DNA of 64,000 nucleotides from Cheilinus undulatus (lineage: Eukaryota > Chordata > Actinopteri > Labriformes > Labridae). Under the pieces are notes generated by a model that was not told where the DNA came from, did not search any database, and worked only from the letters and a program-made list of their open reading frames with translations. Every line of letters begins with the position of its first letter. The first letter of the stretch is position 1. This document shows, piece after piece, positions 1-11,608 of the stretch. The stretch lies in the NCBI RefSeq assembly GCF_018320785.1, contig NC_054876.1, positions 5,361,405-5,425,404 of the forward strand, in the 5' to 3' direction. The position numbers and the translations under genes were made by a program.

Positions 1-250
1 AAGTGAAAATCAAGCTGATGATGCCAGTCTGAAATGGTCATTAGTGGTGGCCTGCAAACAAGATTGGGTTGGCCAACCTCTAGCTGTAGTACCACATTTC
101 AACCAGGAACTGGTGGAAACAACTGAATAAACATACATTTTTTGGATGTGTTAAAGGTTGTGTTAAATCATTTGCATTTTTATGAATTACTGCCATTTGG
201 ATTTTTAAAAATCCTGCTCCATCCCTGATGGAAACTCCTGTAATATTCCT

Positions 251-550
251 TTAACCCCTTAAAGCCTGATTATTTAAGTAACGGCTAGAAAATTCTCATT
301 TTTTGGAACTGAAATGTGCACCTATCCTTCTACTGAAACCCGAAAAAGGGAAAATTACCTTATAATTTCCCTTTTTTGTATCACATTTGATACAATAGGC
401 ATTTTTGTCAACTGACAATCCACCAGAGGGCATTTTATCACTTATTTGATTGTATTCTAAAGGTTTTTAAGTAATTTTTTGATGATGTTGATTAGACAGA
501 GTTCTCATAAAAGTGTGTCAAATATGACACAACAGGTTTTAAGTGGTTAA
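251..550. mobile_element. piggyBac-like MITE with TTAA target duplication
   Basis: The left end reads TTAA then CCCCTTAAAGCCTG, and the right end reads CAGGTTTTAAGTGG then TTAA, so imperfect terminal inverted repeats sit inside a TTAA duplication (251-254 and 547-550). TTAA duplications are the signature of piggyBac transposition. The interior of about 290 bp has no coding capacity and contains an A/T-rich hairpin near 344-378. It is probably a non-autonomous copy. Confidence 0.6.
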
Positions 551-564
551 ATATGAACTGACCC

Positions 565-1425
565 TGATCATGTTTTTTGGTGTAGCCCATAGGCTTTCAG
601 GTGGAGTTTTTCACAAACTCCAAGCAGCTTTCACATGTTTTGCACTGAGGAGAGACTTCTGTCTAGCCACTCTGCCATAAAGCCCGAATCAGTGGAGGGC
701 TGCAGTGATGATTGTCCTTCTGGAGCTTTGTCCCATCTCTACACAGGATCTCTGGAGCTCAGTCAGAGACCATCAGGTTCTTGCTAAGGCCCTCCTCCCC
801 TGACTGCTCAGTTTGGCCAGACGACTAGCTCTTTGAGGAGTCCTGGTTGAGCCAAACTTCTTCCATTTGAGAATTATGGAGGCCACTGTGCTCTTGGGAA
901 CCTTCAGTGCTGCAGAAATGTTTTTGTAGCCTTCCCCAGATCTGTGCCTGTCAACAATCCTGTCTCTGAGCCCTTAGGCAGTTTCTTTGACCTCATGGCT
1001 TGGTTTTTGCTCTGATATCATCGTCAGCTGTGAGACCTTCTATAGAGTGGTGTTTGCTTTTCCAGATCATGTCCAATCAGGTTAATTTAGCACAGGTGGA
1101 CTCCAGTCAAGGTGTAGAAACATCTCAGCAAAGATCAGAGAAATTGGAGGAACCTGAGCTTCATTTACAGTGTTTTTGCAAAGGTTTGAATTCTCATGTC
1201 ATTATGATTTAAGTTGTTTTTTAACAAAACTTTAAAAAGTCCGTTTTAACTTTTTCAGTATGGGGCACTGATTGTAGATTAATGAGAGAAAATGAATCTA
1301 CATCAGGCTGAAACATAACTATTTTTTTTTTAAAGTGAAAGTGGTCTGAATACTTCCTGAATGAACTGTATATACAATATTTAGTAGTGTGGTTGTTCAG
1401 TTTGGGTCCAAATCGCCAGGTTTGC
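565..1425 (-). mobile_element. Tc1-like transposon remnant
   Basis: This stretch resembles, in inverse orientation, the element at 27.7-28.5 kb. Both share a segment that reads on the minus strand as CTCTGATCTTTGCTGAGATG (about 1121-1140) and an outer end with TGTAGATTAATGAGAG at about 1273. The transposase region (570-1070) is recognisable only at DNA level and carries many stops. It is an inactive fossil of a common teleost Tc1-like family. Confidence 0.6.
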
Positions 1426-1844
1426 ATTCAAAGTATTGAAACTATTCATTTCACTCAGAAGTCTATATGTCAGCTGACCTCTACTGCAGATGAGTTTTAC
1501 TGTCAATCAGAGCCACACTGTTTAGCTTTATAACACTCAAATCCTGCTGGGGGAATTGTATTTGGAAGTATCCTCTCCTCCCTTTTTATCTAGATCCCAC
1601 ATTTCTGAACAGCATACTAAATCTTTTTTTGGTTTTAGTCTGTAAAGATTTAGTTTTGGCAAGTCTTGGTCTAGTCTTTCTAATGGAAAAAGGCTGTCGA
1701 AGAACATTTCTAGTCATAGTTTTAGTTGATGAAACTAACACTGGTGTAAGCCATCATAAATACAGCCCTAGAAACACATGACTGGGTAATTTGCTGTCCT
1801 CAGAAATTGCAAACTCCTGATCACTGACTAATTTACATGAATTC

Positions 1845-2345
1845 ACTGGCAGTATTTGGAAACATGAGTTAAAGTGGCTAACCTGACATGGCAGATAGAC
1901 TGTTTCATATTTCCATTGCACGGATATATTTCACATTTGTCTGGGAAAGCTCCCATACAAAGTGCTTGGTAAAGGAAGGACTTTTTTAAATGATTCTCAG
2001 GAGATGATTGGATGAAAGTTCTGTATGTCACATTCATTACAGTCCAATCAGAGTGACAAGACAAAATGAAGTAGTAGCTAAGCAGGTGCAGTCATAGTTT
2101 ATGAACAGTGGAGCTTGTTGGTGGATAAAACTCATGCTGAGGCCGGTCGGGAGAGAAAAGGAAAAACATCATCTCCTTCATGAAAGACTCTCAGTGCTGT
2201 TCTTTGCTCATGTGTGACCCAGCTTTGATGAAAGTGCAGCTACTCTAATGCTACAATCCTTACAGACTGAAGTTTTGCAGGATGGTTTTGCTCAGTGACG
2301 GAGTCTGGCTAGTCCATCGGATGCAAGGTTAGCAAACTCATGCTC
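1845..2345. mobile_element. MITE family copy (degenerate)
   Basis: This is a diverged relative of the segments at 4.9, 10.3 and 27.1 kb. Shared landmarks are a CCCATACAAAG-like stretch, a TGGATGAAAGTTCTGTATGTCACATT-type stretch, a 'CCAATCAGAG' box, and an end with GATGCAAGGTTAGC. No reading frame survives here. Confidence 0.4.
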
Positions 2346-2366
2346 ATTATCTAAATTGCAGAAATG

Positions 2367-2444
2367 TGTTGGCAACGTTTGGAAAAATGGACGGTATTGG
2401 TTGAAATAGAAAAAACCCTCACTCCTTTCTAAATGTTGCCAACA
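2367..2444. repeat. Short inverted repeat (hairpin)
   Basis: TGTTGGCAACGTTT at 2367-2380 is nearly the reverse complement of AAATGTTGCCAACA at 2431-2444. They enclose about 50 bp, so a stem-loop or the ends of a very small MITE could form. No gene is next to it, and function is unknown. Confidence 0.35.
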
Positions 2445-3194
2445 TATCCAGGCAGTTTAGACAGTGTTTTCTCGCTTTTTAGGTTAAAAATGTGACTAAA
2501 GATCACTAAGTTTTTGTCATTTTTGATACCAATAATCATTGAAACAGTGTAGATCTGATTATTTTGAAAGACAAGTCATATGTCAGATATAAATGATGCA
2601 GCCTGTCGGAGTTTCTCTGCAATTTTTGACTGTTATAAATGAAAATTTGACCAATATTAAGTGTTTAGGACTTTCGTTTTTGTTGTAAACAGGTTTTAGT
2701 TTGGTTTGATTTTTACTTTAATCATATCAGTTTGTTATTCTGATATTGTGACAACCATTTGTTATTTTTTTACTTAAAGAAATACAGATATAAGTCTTAT
2801 GTGAGGCCATTTAGCTAAAAAAAACATAGGTGTAAGTAATGGTCCACATTGCCCAGCCCTAGATGATAGTATTGTTTTGCCATGCGGGCTGAATTTCTGC
2901 CCCGTGTTTGTTTAGGATGTGTGTCAGCCGTTTTTTGTGTATGTGACCTTCACTCGGTGTTGTGTGGGGGTCCCAGGTGCTTCTCCAGCATGCAGGTATG
3001 AAACGAGCCAATCAGAATAGCCCATCAGAGGTCATTTAATGCAATGGAGACACCATATTTTACTGTGGGAGGGATGAACATGACTACATCATCGATCACG
3101 CTGCTGATTTTTTTAGGATTTTTTTCTGTTTTGAGCCTCCTAGCAGGGATTTAGTCATATTTCTATTAAAGAACACATTATAAATAAGATTTAA

Positions 3195-3870
3195 ATGCAT
3201 TTTTGTATGATTATTTTCAAGGCTGCCGTGGGGGAAATGAAACCAAGCTGGTGCATGTCATCAGCTCATCACAGGGAGAAAAAAAGAGGAGAGTGGGGGA
3301 GGGAGAGACGAGCAGCGAGGAGGAGAGATGGAGGAAACCATGGTTACAAGGCGAGGATGGAGGAAGATGCTGCGCAGGGAGGAAAGGAGCAGGAGGGATG
3401 AAAACAGGCTGATACAGGAGGAAGACAGATTACCTGACAGAGACGTGGGGTTGTTGTCAAGGCTCGGTTTGTTCAGGATCAGCTCAGACCAGGAGAGTCT
3501 GTTCCTTCAGCTGTAAAAGCCGCAGATGAGCAGGTGAACCTTCATTCATCCCAGATATGAAGGAGAGGAAAGAGAAGAAGAGGGAGGTGAAGATGGCAGC
3601 GTGCTCCGAGCTTTGGCGTGTGTCCCTTCCCTCACCCGTTAGCCCACAGCCTCCCTGATGCGTCCTCCCACAGCCCGTTGTTTTCCAATCAATAGGCAGC
3701 AGCTCAGAGCGCAGCGAGCCTGCGCACTGTGACGATATCTGCTCCCCCCTCCCTCCCTTTTCTTCTCTGCTCACTATCCTGGCTTTCTCCCTTTGTCCCT
3801 GCCTCCTTCCCCCTCCTCCTAGAAGCATTAATTCCCCAATATTCATGAGGAAAGCAGGAGGAGGAGAGGA
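3195..3870. other. GC-rich, exon-like or promoter-like segment, unassigned
   Basis: A purine-rich stretch (3280-3420) is followed by a more CpG-containing stretch (3590-3740), in contrast with the AT-rich surroundings. On the minus strand 3512-3441 looks like a small exon, preceded by TTTTACAG and followed by a GTAATC donor, but all three frames stop inside it. It could therefore only be untranslated. The long minus-strand frame (3484-4062) looks compositional and has no recognisable domain. It might be a distal promoter or first exon of a gene outside the window. Confidence 0.25.
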
Positions 3871-4480
3871 CTGGGGGAAGGAGATGTGGAGAAAGGTAAC
3901 ACATTGTTTATTTGTCTGAATCCTTCCTGCTCCTTTTGTCTGCTCCACCACTTTGACATAGACATTAAAAAGCAACATAAACATCCCTCTATGCAGCCTG
4001 AAATACCAGCTGTAGAGATGGAGTAATGTGAAGAACAAATAAACTACTACAGTTGGAATCAAGCTTTTGTCTGCTCCCTTTTTAACCTTCTTACTGCAGC
4101 CTTTCTGCCTTTAAAACAACAGAACAGTGAATGTCAGAAAACAAATTTCACATTCACAAATGAATTAAATACTAAACTCAAAGCAGAGGAGGAACCACCT
4201 AGTCCATTAAAAAAGTAGAATTAAAATAGAAAATACCTTAAAAAAAAGCCTTTATTGAATGGCTAATGACCAGATCAGACCACATGATGTTTTTGTCTAT
4301 TACAATGGCACCCAGTCAGACGGTGCAACAAAAACCCAATCCTGTCTAAGCCAACAGCCGTGTAGTAAAAGTCGAGTTAACTTCCACTAGTCATGACTAA
4401 ATCCACAGGAGAAGGGAATATGCCAATAAACAACAAGATGTACAACCCCAATTCCAAGAAAGTTGAGATGCTGTGTTCAC

Positions 4481-5925
4481 TCAGATTTGGCTGGGCCCCG
4501 AAAAACCCAGAGACCAGGCCCTCCCCGTTCTGATCTATTGATGATATCAGTGTTTATGTGTTAGATCAGTAGCGATGGTGCCGGCTAACAGTTCCCTTAT
4601 TTTAGGCCTCAAAAGTGTATCAAGCTACTATTGGGGTCTGGTGTTGGTGATTTATTTGTCGTAATTTTTTTTATCACTTTGATCAGTTTTTCTATCCATT
4701 GTTGCAACATTTAACCCATTTTTGCTGCTTGTTGCCCATTTTTTGCCACTTTATCCTACTTTTTGCTCATTTCTGCAACTTTTTTTAACCACCTTTTGCA
4801 TATATTTGCATTTTTTGCCTCTTTTTATCATTTTTTTTCAACTTTTTGCCTACCTCATCACTCTTTTGCCATTCTGTCCCGTTTTTGCCCTGTTTGACCA
4901 ATTTCTGTCACCTTCCTTGGAATTTTTGCCCCCCCCTTGCAAAGCTCCCATCTGTACCGTTTGGACCCAGTTGGAAAATGACAGGACCAATCAGCGAGTA
5001 AGGAGTCGTGACGTAAGGAAGCAGCAACAAGAGGCCGGTGCAGATATGGTGGAAGACATTAGCGTGGATGCTGTTAAAGCGCCAGTTTTATCAGAACTTG
5101 ATGACATTTCTTTGTTAAAAGAAGAACAAAGAACAGCAGTGAGTTGTTTTCTTTTCAAAAACGACAAAAGTCGTGTACTGACATGTCTACAGTTGCCATG
5201 GTTCACGTTTTGCAGCTCTGTCTCTATGGAGTTTACTCCTTTGGTAAAGGCAAAGCTTGTTAGCGGCTGATGTGACAGACAGAACGTTCATCCAATCGCC
5301 GTCCAAGTTTATTTCAAAACCTCTGTCCTTCCCCAAACGCTGTATATGGGAGGTTTTCCAGATGGATGTGTGAAATAAATCCATCTGGCATGTCAGAATA
5401 CCATTTTGCCACTTTTCACTCATTTTTGCATGCCCTTTTGTCTCTCTTTTTACCTTACCCTATTTTTGCAATTTTTTGGCCTTTTTTTTTTTTTTTTACC
5501 ACTTTTAACCCATTTATCTCTTTACAATTATTAAATTATTTACTGTATCTCTAAAAATTTGCCTCAGTTTGTTCTATTTTATTTTCTGGCATCTTGACAT
5601 TTGTGCACATCATGGCCTTGCTATAAAATCAACATTACTTTCCTAATAGTTCAGTGTGCCCATCCACATTGTTAACATCACCAATTAAAAGGTATATGTA
5701 GGTATGTGTTTTAATTAGAGTAGTTAACATTTTGCTATATTCTACTACAGCATAAATAAATGAAATTCATGTTTTGTTGCTTTGATACAGGTGGTTATTA
5801 TTTAGGTTGAAAATAAAATATTGATGTTACATCTTAACTTTACAATGGACCATGATTTGGCTGGCCTCCATGGGCCCCAGAAAGCTCTCCCCTTTTTCCC
5901 CCTGATGGATGGCCTTGACTGTGTA
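4481..5925. mobile_element. Nested repeat with pyrimidine-rich TTTTTGCCA arrays
   Basis: This segment interrupts the Tc1-like element around it. Its ends contain GGCTGGGCCCCGAAAAA (left) and GGCCTCCATGGGCCCCAGAA (right). The interior has degenerate arrays of TTTTTGCCACTTTTAACCCA-type units (4700-4930 and 5396-5545), themselves split by a MITE. Related arrays lie at 32.7-33.3, 57.5-57.9 and 62.75-63.5 kb. Clear terminal inverted repeats were not found, so the class is uncertain. Confidence 0.5.
4932..5395 (+). mobile_element. MITE family copy with gene-like reading frame
   Basis: The edges resemble TTGCAAAGCTCCCATCTG and CCATCTGGCATGTCA. Inside, about 5047-5215 encodes on the plus strand a stretch with the core LSELDDISLLKEEQRTA. 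The inverted copy at 27.1-27.7 kb encodes nearly the same residues. The frame runs directly from repeat DNA and ends without a domain. The LKEEQRTA part is reminiscent of the region just before the helicase core in RecQ-like proteins, but that is a weak impression. It may be a captured host or transposon first exon. Confidence 0.45.
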
Positions 5926-6599
5926 AAATGTAAATAAAAACAGAAGTCAATGATTACCAAATCTCTTAAACCCATAACTTATTTACACTAGAACATAAAT
6001 GACATGTTGAAACTGAGATATTTTACCACTTTATGAAAAATATTTCCTCATTTTGAATGTGATGGCAGCAACACATCTCAAAACACTGTGTAGTGCCCCC
6101 TCTTCTTTTAAGAACAGTCTGTAAACATCTGGGAAGTGAGGAAACCAGTCATAGGAGAGAGGAATGTTGTCCCATTCTTGTCTGATGTAAGATATTAGGT
6201 GCTCAACAGTCCTGGGTCGATGTTTTCTGTTGGTGAAAGGTCTGGACTGCAGGCAGGCCAGTTCAGCACCCGGACTCTTCTCCTGTGAAGCCATGCTGTT
6301 GTGATGTGGTTTAGCATTGTCTTGCTGAAATAGTCAAGGCCTTCCCTGACAAAGACGTTGTCTGGTTGGCAGTATATACAGTTCTAAAACATCTGTCTAC
6401 TTTTCAGAATTGATAGTTCATTTCCAGATGTGTAAGCTGCCAACGCCATAGTCACTAATGCAACCCCATACCATCAGAGATGCAGGCTTTAGACTGTGTC
6501 AGGATAACAAGCTGGATGGTCCCTCTCCTCTTTAGTCCATGGAAAATGGTGTCCGTGGTTACCAAAAATAATTTTACATTTTCAGTCCTCCAGACTCTC

Positions 6600-8105
6600 T
6601 GAATCATTTGATGATATTATGGGATGTAGCTGGTGGAATATTCAAAGTCAACCTCAAGTAAACAGTTAAGTGGACCTCTAGACTAGTTGACTAATACATG
6701 CAGCCCCTGCTGCGTGCAAGTTCAAAGGTCAGCAGACAGTCGGGTCAAGGAGTGTTGTTGTTGTCAGGTCAGGGTGCTAACAGTCAAAGGCTGAGGTGAT
6801 GAGTCTGTTGGACATCCTTTTCTTTTTTATGAGATATCTCGAGAGTACTTTGCAGGATCTTCATCAATTATGCACAAAAATGTATTTAACCTCAATGACG
6901 AAAAAAATTAAAATTTGGAGGTCAAAGATCAAGTCTTTAGGCTCTTGTGCATCCTTAACTTACAACATTTGTACTACAGGAAACACCCCAGCCCTTTCCC
7001 TTAACTGTACTTTATGAAATCTAACCATGACTGGCTTTATACACAGTGTCCAGTTTAGATATGTCTATCCAGATATCTGCTCATAGAGACAAATTAAGAG
7101 TGTTGTCATCAGAGCTGACTTGTCTCCATCTCTGTGCTCAGATAGAGACTAAACATGCAGTTTAATTTTAGCTCTTAAAACATGACCCATAACCAGAGTA
7201 GGATCTCCTCTAAATGATAGACGCCTCTAAAATGTGTCAAATAATCCTGAACTTGATGTTGGCCCTTCTGTACTTGACTGTGTTTAAACCTGTATAATCC
7301 CTGGTTTTAATCTGAGATCAGGGTTTAGACCTGCTGTCTGAAATCCCCTCAGTGTATGAGTGTAAACATATTCACGCACATATTATTATGACACCCAGAG
7401 AGCACTCAGACCAGCAGATATTATTCTAACAGGAGAATCTCTGAGGTCAGGGACAGCCAGCTCTCTGACACCAGCAGATTAAGATTAAAAATGACACGGC
7501 ACGTTTGACAGAGTTCACAGAGTCAGGGAGTTCATGATGTAGCTGTTAGGTGTCTTTGACGTCTTTTTACTGGGCTGGACTTCTTTTTTTTTTTTTTTAC
7601 TCAGATTAACAAACTGACAAACACAAGACTGTGATCAAAGATGGAAATAGGTGGAAGACAGGTGAATCTATAATTTTTCTTTATTTTTTTTTTTATTTGT
7701 TGTATCGGCATGAACAGATCAGTTACTGCCAAGGCAGTGGAAAAAATAAAAATGCATCAAATATTTACACATAATATACATTTGATTATTTAATAATTCC
7801 ACAAAAGTCAATGTATAATTAAATAAATCTGATTATTTATAAAACAAAAAGAAATAATAATCTAAATAATAGAAATAAAATAAATAAATAAATAAAATTC
7901 AGAGTGTTTGTTGGCAAGGGACTGATTTGGTTGTCCCTCAGACTAAGGCGGGATCGAATGTATTTAGCAGCGTCTACACAGACGATTCTGTGTTCTCCTA
8001 ACATGTATGTCATTTTATCAGTCAGTTTTTAAGAATGAAGTCAAATTTGTTGAATGAAAAGTCAATTTTTCTGTTTAAAACCCAAAAATTAAAGTACAGT
8101 ATAAG
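6600..8105. other. No gene recognised; AT-rich spacer
   Basis: I see no exon with coding signal here. The stretch contains homopolymer T runs near 7585 and 7685 and an (AAAT)n run near 7870-7900. Confidence 0.5.
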
Positions 8106-8109
8106 AACT

Positions 8110-8835
8110 AATAACCTCTGCCAAAGAGGTTATGTGATCAGGTGGGTTTGTTTGTTTGTCAGTCAGTTTGTTTGTTAACAACATAACTCAAAAAGTTGAG
8201 GACGGATTTTCATGACATTTTAAGGAAATGTCAGAAATGGCATTAGGTAGAACTGATTAGATTTTAGGAGTGATCCAGATCACCATCTGTGTTCAGGAAT
8301 TTTTTTAAAAGATTCTTTACTAGTGGGAGATTGGGCTAAATGCGGAGGTCTGTGCTGTTACTACCCCACACCAGGAGATGGCAGACAATAGTAACTTCAA
8401 TCCCAGCAGCAGTTTATGGTGTCTTTCTATTCAAAGTTTTGGAGTTTATAGAGTTTGAAAGACACACGCCCAGTTGAGGAGACGAGTCGGAGCATAACAG
8501 AGAGAAAGACAGCGAATTGTAGCGAGAATACTCACAATGCTGGGAGGAATAGAGGAATATTCACCCTCTGCCACGACTTCCAGTCGTCCAGTGAGACCAT
8601 TGATGAGACTCTCAGTGCATCTGTTGGCACCAGCAGGCAATGCTTCCACCATGACAGTCCACCCATAGCAGAGCCAATTCTTTGCCTCACCATGTTTCCA
8701 CCACACCGGGGAGGGTGCCGTGCCGTGGTGGGGGGCATATGAGGACAGATCCAGGAATTTTTTAAAGGATTCTTCACTATTGAAAGATAGGGATAATGGA
8801 GGAGGTCTGTGCTCTCTGAGTGCTTTTCTAGTTTG
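8110..8835. repeat. Dispersed teleost repeat, duplicated or interrupted
   Basis: The left part (8110-8370) carries landmarks of a widely dispersed fish repeat: ACCTCTGCCAAAGAGGTTAT, CATAACTCAAAAAGTTGAGG, and GTGATCCAGATCACC. The motif CAGGAATTTTTT with GGAGGTCTGTGCT occurs at about 8294-8355 and again at about 8753-8812. About 400 bp of more GC-rich sequence lies between them. Insertion followed by partial duplication would explain this. Open frames over 8446-8852 are on both strands and look spurious. Confidence 0.45.
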
Positions 8836-9344
8836 TTACTTTTTTCAGTCAAAGTTCACTGATTCACTGACTTTTTGTTCTACAAACTAAAAAGCTGAAT
8901 TATCTTTCAAAAAAATCTTGCACCCTTTAATTTCTTTCTTCTTCCGGGCATTAAGGAGAAAAAAAAGTTCTATTTTCAGTAACAGAAAAGGTGTTCTGTG
9001 TTTCTAAAATAGGTTGTGTGCGTTGTCAGGCAGAAAACGATGAAAACAAAGAGAGGAGCTGTATGCTGAACGACTGAACGGGAGAAAGAACGATCTGTCT
9101 CCACCTTGAAATAGAACAGAGTGGATATTATTTACACCGTTAATGAATGTTTGAGCGGTCTGTACCCGTCTGCAGATCACCGTTAGTGTGACACACTTCT
9201 AGAAAACATCCCCACAAACAAACAGCAGCTTCAGCAGAGCCTGTCAGCAGCGTCTTCTTTCAGAAGAAGAAGAAAAGAGATCTGTCCGGCTGGAGATGGC
9301 CTTTCATTACTACGGCAACACACCTCGTCACTGCACAGACATTG

Positions 9345-9358
9345 GTTACCATGGTTAC
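9345..9358. promoter_or_regulatory. Palindromic X-box-like motif
   Basis: GTTACC-AT-GGTTAC has the form of an RFX-binding X-box (two six-base half-sites, two-base spacer) and reads similarly on both strands. It sits in a GC-richer patch (9040-9510) that otherwise has no recognised gene. It may be an isolated enhancer or a chance palindrome. Confidence 0.3.
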
Positions 9359-9774
9359 ACTGTAATTGCACTGGGAAATCTGTTTCACTCCACAAACAGC
9401 AGAGAGGAGAATAAGAGGAGGGACGGAGCGCTTTTTCACTTTTTATCCCCTTTAGCCCACCAGCAGAGCAGAGGGAGGAGCTGGGACAGTCAGAGCTGAA
9501 GTTCATGATTAAAGGAGCAGATTAGTAAACAGATAACACAGTTTGGAGGAGAAATGCATTCTGAAGTAGCTTATGAGGTCATTCGCATTTCCTGTATGGA
9601 GACTAAAGTCTTTTCATTTTTGTTGACATTATAATTCCATAAAGCGTTTTAGTGTTTAGTGCTGTTCCTATCATCAAGTGTTTATGGGCTCTGATGCATA
9701 ATTACTAAACTATATGACTAACCTTCTGTAGGTCCACATTTTTACAGACTTTCCTGAGAAACCTACATTGTTTT

Positions 9775-10070
9775 TTTTTTTTTTTGCAAATTTGTTGCCA
9801 TAAAGCAGTGCTTGATCCATTCATCCATGTTCCTCCACTTACCTGGAGCAGGTTCATGGTGGCAGCAGGCTAAAGAAGTCAACCCAGACATCCTTCTCCT
9901 CTCCGCTGTGACTTTCTCCAACTCTTCCTGGGAGATTCTGAAGGGGTTCCCGGGCAAGATGGAATATAGAATCCCTCAAGTGAGCTGCGGGCGTACCATG
10001 AGGTCTCCTCCTAGTTGGATGTGCCCAGAAGACCCCAAGACAGTCTGGCATAATCCCTGATGGCCACTCA
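9775..10070 (-). mobile_element. Non-LTR retrotransposon 3' fragment
   Basis: Read on the minus strand, the sequence encodes pieces characteristic of the C-terminal tail of a common fish LINE reverse transcriptase ORF, for example HLAREPLQNLP and DFFSLLPP before the stop, with frameshifts. The piece at 12.56-13.3 kb belongs to a similar element on the same strand. The two may be parts of one insertion split by later elements. Confidence 0.55.
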
Positions 10071-10289
10071 TCTGAAACGCTGTACAATTTAGAAAGGAAG
10101 GTCATAATTTTCTGGTACAACGTATTTTCAGTTTTAGATTTCACTTTTTAAATTCATCTTTATTCACTAACAAAGTCTGGAAGTTGCAAAAAAACACATT
10201 GAAAACAATACAGGCTTAAATAAAAAAGATAAAAAGGTCAGAGGTCTAATCATGCATACTGCCTACCTTTAGCTAAAGCTAACATAGCT

Positions 10290-11018
10290 ACGCTAACCTT
10301 GCAAAGCAGATGAATTTGCTAGTCTCCATGTCTGTCATCAGGCAAATCCACAAGGTTTGTGTTGAACAGAACGCTGTTTGGACCAATCAGCTTCATCTGA
10401 GGAGAAAACGCCAGTAGTTATGGGTGGGCTTTAGTTGTACTAGCGGATTGATTGGCTTGGACGTAGCCACAGCAGCAGTTTTGTCAGAACTGGACAAAAC
10501 AAGAGAAAAGAGCCACACTGAAATCTTTTCATCATATACAAGATGTTTTTGTTCTTCTCCCGACAAGTTATGGTGTGTTTGCGATCGTTACAGGTGGGAT
10601 TTGTCAGTGAATCCAAGGGCTGTAGCTATTAGCTTGGATGTAGCTGTAGGAAAGCGGGAATTCAATCAGAACTGGACCACGTTTTCCTTTTAAACAATAA
10701 CTAGGGATCACACTGAAAGCTTGTCTTAGGGGAGAAGTTGTTTTCTCAAGTCTCTCGATGAGCCTTGGCATAAATTTACTCCTGGAAGAGCTCCAACTTA
10801 ACTACAGCAGTGGTGGCCTGTCTGCTCAGGAGAAGTGCATGAGCACATCCTAATTTTTTCTTGTCACTCTGATTGGCTCGTCATGAATGTGACAGAGGGA
10901 ATGTTCCTCTAATCAACTTCTGAGAATTTTCTTAAAAGTTCTGCCGTTCCCAAAAGCGTTCTATAGGAGCTTTCCCAAATTAATAGATCTATGAAACAGT
11001 CTATCTAGCATGTCAAGT
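10290..11018. mobile_element. MITE family copy (diverged)
   Basis: This starts with CTAACCTTGCAAAGCAGATG (10293), which matches the right edge of the 27.1-27.7 kb copy read in reverse. It ends near TCTATCTAGCATGTCAAG (about 11000). Inside are CCAATCAG (10383) and a short stretch, VLSELDKTREKS, that aligns with the LSELDDIS core of the other copies. The length is about 730 bp, longer than the 4.9 kb copy. Confidence 0.45.
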
Positions 11019-11039
11019 TATAGCTACACAAGTAACATA

Positions 11040-11580
11040 CACTGCCTGGCCAAAAAGAAGTCGCCACCAGAAAAAGGTCATACACTCTCATATTGCATCG
11101 GACCGCCTTTAGCTTTGATTACAGCACGCATTCGCTGTGGCATTGTTTCAATAAGCTTCTGCTATGTCACAAGATTTATTTCCATCCAGTGTTGCATTAA
11201 TTTTAATATTGATGATGGGAGAGTCTGACAACTGCGCAAAGCCTTCTCCAGCACATCCCAAAGATTCTCAGTGGGATTAAGGTCTGGACTCTGTGGTGGC
11301 CAATCCATGTGTGATAATGATGTCTCATGCTCCCTGACCCACTCTTTCACAATTTGAGCCCGATGAATCCTGGCGTTGTCATCTTTGAATATGCCCGAGC
11401 CATTAGGGAAGAAAAAATCCATTGTTTAAGAAATGAGAAGTTACTCACTGCATCAGCTGGGGTTAAATAACTTGTTGCCAGCTGAAAGATAATCGCCCAT
11501 GCAGTAATTACCCAATAGGAGGCTCGTACCTATTTGCTTAGTTAAATCCAGGTGGCGACTTTTTTGTTGGCCAGGCAGTG
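11040..11580 (-). mobile_element. Tc1-like element, internally deleted, TIRs intact
   Basis: Terminal inverted repeats of about 29-30 bp begin CACTGCCTGGCCAA at 11040 and end TTGGCCAGGCAGTG at 11580. Both ends are flanked by TA, the Tc1/mariner target. The minus-strand frame 11422-11162 is a transposase C-terminus with the second catalytic Asp context (DDNARIHRA) and the [10 protein letters not shown]...ENLWD box that supplies the catalytic acid at the end of the DDE triad. At 541 bp it lacks the N-terminal DNA-binding half, so it is non-autonomous. Confidence 0.85.
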
Positions 11581-11608
11581 TATTTAAAAGTACAACATAA
11601 GCCAATGT

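Larger units (their letters stand above)
4440..6600 (-). mobile_element. Tc1-like transposon, split by a nested insertion
   Basis: A terminal repeat typical of a common teleost Tc1-like family (ACAACCCCAATTCCAAGAAA, 4442-4461) stops after about 40 bp. The sequence that should follow it resumes at about 5930 (GTGTAAAATGTAAATAAAAA) and runs to roughly 6600. On the minus strand 6031-6294 encodes a transposase C-terminal fragment with IRQEWDNIPLS. The frame is decayed elsewhere and the element is inactive. The same family recurs at 55.9-58.3 kb. Confidence 0.65.

Noticed and set aside
3484..4062. 192-codon minus-strand open frame, the second longest in the window
   Set aside because: It has no recognisable domain, a low-complexity Gly/Arg/Glu middle, and spans GC-rich repeats of purines. 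It looks compositional.
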